Positions 62,350 to 64,000 of a DNA stretch of 64,000 nt are shown here, piece after piece. The notes beneath the pieces are model-generated. The model was not told where the DNA came from and made no database searches. It saw only the letters and a list, made by a program, of their open reading frames with translations. The number at the start of each line of letters is the position of its first letter. Within the stretch, counting starts at the first letter, position 1. A program made the position numbers and the translations under genes. Source of the DNA: Pelotomaculum sp. PtaB.Bin104 (GTDB taxonomy: Bacteria > Bacillota > Desulfotomaculia > Desulfotomaculales > Pelotomaculaceae); the NCBI GenBank assembly GCA_002067205.1, contig MVQL01000245.1:86453-150452 (forward strand), written 5' to 3'.

Positions 62350-62577
62350 CTAATGCCCGCAGCTGGCGCAATTGGAAGAATTGCAGGACGCGCAGCCGGA
62401 ACCACTGCGGTGATCATCACCATTTCCGCCTCCCACAGCTCTAAAAGTCGACATTACCCGTCTGGGGCCTGCTGTACCGCAATCAGGACAACGTAGATTT
62501 TCCCCACCATCACCGGTATGACACAATTTTTCGAAGCGCCGGCCACATCCATCACAGTGGAACTCGTAAATCGGCAT
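62350..62577 (-). CDS. FmdB-type zinc ribbon protein
   Basis: The 75-residue protein starts MPIYEFHCDGCGRRFEK and has two CxxC knuckles (CDGC and CPDC, about 8 and 30) as in FmdB/CxxC_CxxC_SSSS proteins, then a Gly/Ser/Cys-rich tail (GCASCNSSNCASCGH). Members are small regulatory or metal-sensing proteins. ATG 62577 follows AAGGTGAT; earlier in-frame ATGs add unconserved residues. Confidence 0.9.
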   Translation of the reverse strand: MPIYEFHCDGCGRRFEKLCHTGDGGENLRCPDCGTAGPRRVMSTFRAVGGGNGDDHRSGSGCASCNSSNCASCGH

Positions 62578-62759
62578 CAGGATCACCTTCATTTTAAGAT
62601 AGGATTTTCTTTTCATAGAGTATGTCACCGAAGGGGATCTGTCAATCACTCCTTGTGAAATTGTCCGTTAAAAAGAAGGATTATGGTTGGTAAGGAGGAA
62701 TTACTTTGGTTAAATAGCTTGTAGCGGGTAAAGCCAAATCTGGATCAGGAGGTATCTTG

Positions 62760-64000
62760 ATGAAATTGCAATTTTTAGGGGCAGCAGGCACTGTAACCGG
62801 TTCATGCTATCTCTTGGAAACAGTTAATAACAGACTGATGATTGACTGTGGCTTATTTCAAGGACCACGCGAGGTTAGAGAGCGGAACTACGGCAGCTTC
62901 CTTGTCCCGCCTGGCAGCGTTGATTATCTTTTGCTCACCCATGCCCATATTGATCACAGCGGCCTTATTCCTAAATTCATAAAATATGGTTATAAGGGAC
63001 GTATCTATGCTACTATACCGACAGTAGATCTTTGTGAGGTTTTGCTCCCGGACAGCGGGCATATCCAGGAAGTGGAGGTGGAGCGGAAAAACCGCAAAAA
63101 CCGCCGGGCTAACAGGCCGTTAATTGAGCCTGTTTATACCATCAAAGACGCTTATAAAAGCCTGTCTTTCTTTAACCCGGTTAATTATGACGAGATTATT
63201 CAGCTCACACCGGAGATCAAAGCCCGCTGGGTTGATGCCGGGCATATCCTTGGCTCGGCTATGATCGAACTTTGGGTTAAAGAGGGCGGAGAAGAGGTTA
63301 AACTGGTCTTCTCCGGGGATGTGGGCCGGAAGGAACAGCCTTTAATCAAAGATCCATCAATTATCAATGATGCTGATTACGTCATAGTCGAGTCCACCTA
63401 CGGCAACCGGATGCACAAGCATCGTCAGCCGGAAATGGAATTATTGCATGAGGTGATTTGGGAAACCTATAATAAGGGCGGCAACCTGATCATACCCGCT
63501 TTTGCTGTTGAGCGCACGCAAGACCTTGTGTATCACTTGAGCAAGCTGATGGATGAAAAAAGGATGCCGCCGATGACAGTATATATTGACAGCCCGCTCA
63601 GCACAGCCGCAACTGCAATTTTTCAGCGCAGCCGGAATTACTTTGACCAGGAAGCGCTCGGTGCGCTAAGCCAGGGCAGGGATCCGATTAATTTAGAGGG
63701 AATTAAATTTACCAAGACCGCCGAGGAATCTAAGTCATTAAACAATATTAGCGGTGCGATCATTATCTCCGCCAGCGGCATGTGCGAGGCCGGCCGGATC
63801 CGGCATCACCTGAAGTATAACCTCTGGCGCCCCGAATGCACCGTGCTCTTCGTCGGCTACCAGCCGGAAGGCACTCTCGGACGTCTGATTCTCAACAGGG
63901 AAAAATCTGTACGGATCTTTGGTGATGAAATCGCCGTGCGGGCGGAAATCAGATCCATTGAAGGTTACTCGGCACATGCGGACCAGGCGGGGCTGATGGA
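62760..64000 (+). CDS. MBL-fold beta-CASP RNA exonuclease-like protein (3' end beyond window)
   Basis: The 413 visible residues start MKLQFLGAAGTVTGSCYLL, with the MBL motif LLLTHAHIDHSGLIPKF (near 60), VDAGHILGSAMIEL (near 160), FSGDVGRKEQPL, the beta-CASP segment VESTYGNRMHK, PAFAVERTQDLVYHL, and IISASGMCEAGRIRHHLK (near 340), and SIEGYSAHADQAGLM at the end. This is the KH-less YmfM/TTHA0252-type RNA exonuclease group. The C-terminal 50-60 residues with the last histidine region lie outside the window. An AGGAGG site lies 8 bases before ATG 62760. Confidence 0.93.
   Translation, partial: MKLQFLGAAGTVTGSCYLLETVNNRLMIDCGLFQGPREVRERNYGSFLVPPGSVDYLLLTHAHIDHSGLIPKFIKYGYKGRIYATIPTVDLCEVLLPDSGHIQEVEVERKNRKNRRANRPLIEPVYTIKDAYKSLSFFNPVNYDEIIQLTPEIKARWVDAGHILGSAMIELWVKEGGEEVKLVFSGDVGRKEQPLIKDPSIINDADYVIVESTYGNRMHKHRQPEMELLHEVIWETYNKGGNLIIPAFAVERTQDLVYHLSKLMDEKRMPPMTVYIDSPLSTAATAIFQRSRNYFDQEALGALSQGRDPINLEGIKFTKTAEESKSLNNISGAIIISASGMCEAGRIRHHLKYNLWRPECTVLFVGYQPEGTLGRLILNREKSVRIFGDEIAVRAEIRSIEGYSAHADQAGLM

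Noticed and set aside
1..64000. CRISPR array, prophage or complete insertion sequence
   Set aside because: No regularly spaced direct repeats, no phage structural or integrase genes and no transposase frame were found.

Overview
The window looks like chromosomal DNA of an anaerobic, endospore-forming Firmicute, most like the Peptococcaceae (Desulfotomaculum/Pelotomaculum group). The evidence is the end of a spoIIA operon (spoIIAA-spoIIAB-sigF) followed by spoVAC-AD-AE, a YjcZ-type small sporulation protein, oxygen-sensitive enzymes (tungsten aldehyde:ferredoxin oxidoreductase, rubrerythrin, radical SAM protein, CoA-dehydratase activases), Firmicute-style Shine-Dalgarno sites and many TTG/GTG starts. 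The genus is inferred; there is no rRNA here.

Layout. 1-3.7 kb: sporulation sigma-F operon, a dodecin and the SpoVA channel genes. 3.9-7.0 kb: three linked genes of the acyl-CoA dehydratase activase family, in separate pieces. 7.3-10.4 kb: TrpB2 and diaminopimelate decarboxylase. 10.7-14.1 kb (minus): a glycosyltransferase fused to a helical-barrel domain, then a GH130-type enzyme whose start is damaged. 14.3-19.3 kb: DHH/CBS/tRNA nucleotidyltransferase, site-2 protease, TrpS, DUF2953. 19.6-26.3 kb (minus): a sigma-54 activator, a canonical -24/-12 promoter, a GNAT acetyltransferase and two tandem acetyl-CoA synthetases with a decayed second GNAT between them. 26.7-29.7 kb: SIR2-like protein, Ku and a stand-alone LigD ligase. 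30-37.4 kb: a cysteine-desulfurase-like protein, a 5'-truncated SLC13 transporter behind a second sigma-54 promoter, a UPF0173 hydrolase, a selenium-type cluster (DUF3343-desulfurase-YedF) and small membrane or metal-binding proteins. 37.6-45 kb: class A PBP, enoyl-CoA hydratase, MBL hydrolase, radical SAM, MazG-like protein, decayed DRTGG and CBS genes, rubrerythrin. 45.3-55.4 kb: class II aldolase plus AOR, an exported deacetylase-like protein, YchF, DUF2148, type 2 IPP isomerase, class V FBPase, Fe-S aldo/keto reductase, tRNA-Ala. 55.4-57.4 kb: a patch of degraded or foreign-looking genes after the tRNA. 57.5-64 kb: a two-component system, a c-di-AMP riboswitch in front of a cysteine-rich exported protein, YjcZ, a LysM/BsuPI protein, an FmdB zinc ribbon and a beta-CASP hydrolase cut by the window end.

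The strongest observations are these. (1) A near-textbook ydaO/c-di-AMP riboswitch sits on the minus strand at 60250-60387 and controls an unrecognised cysteine-rich secreted protein. (2) A sigma-54 activator lies next to a perfect sigma-54 promoter for GNAT-acetyl-CoA synthetase, and a second such promoter lies in front of a truncated carboxylate transporter. (3) The GNAT-ACS unit has been duplicated in tandem and one GNAT has decayed. Several genes (GH130, SLC13, DRTGG, CBS) are visibly eroded, so this locus is undergoing gene loss. No CRISPR array, complete insertion sequence or prophage was seen.
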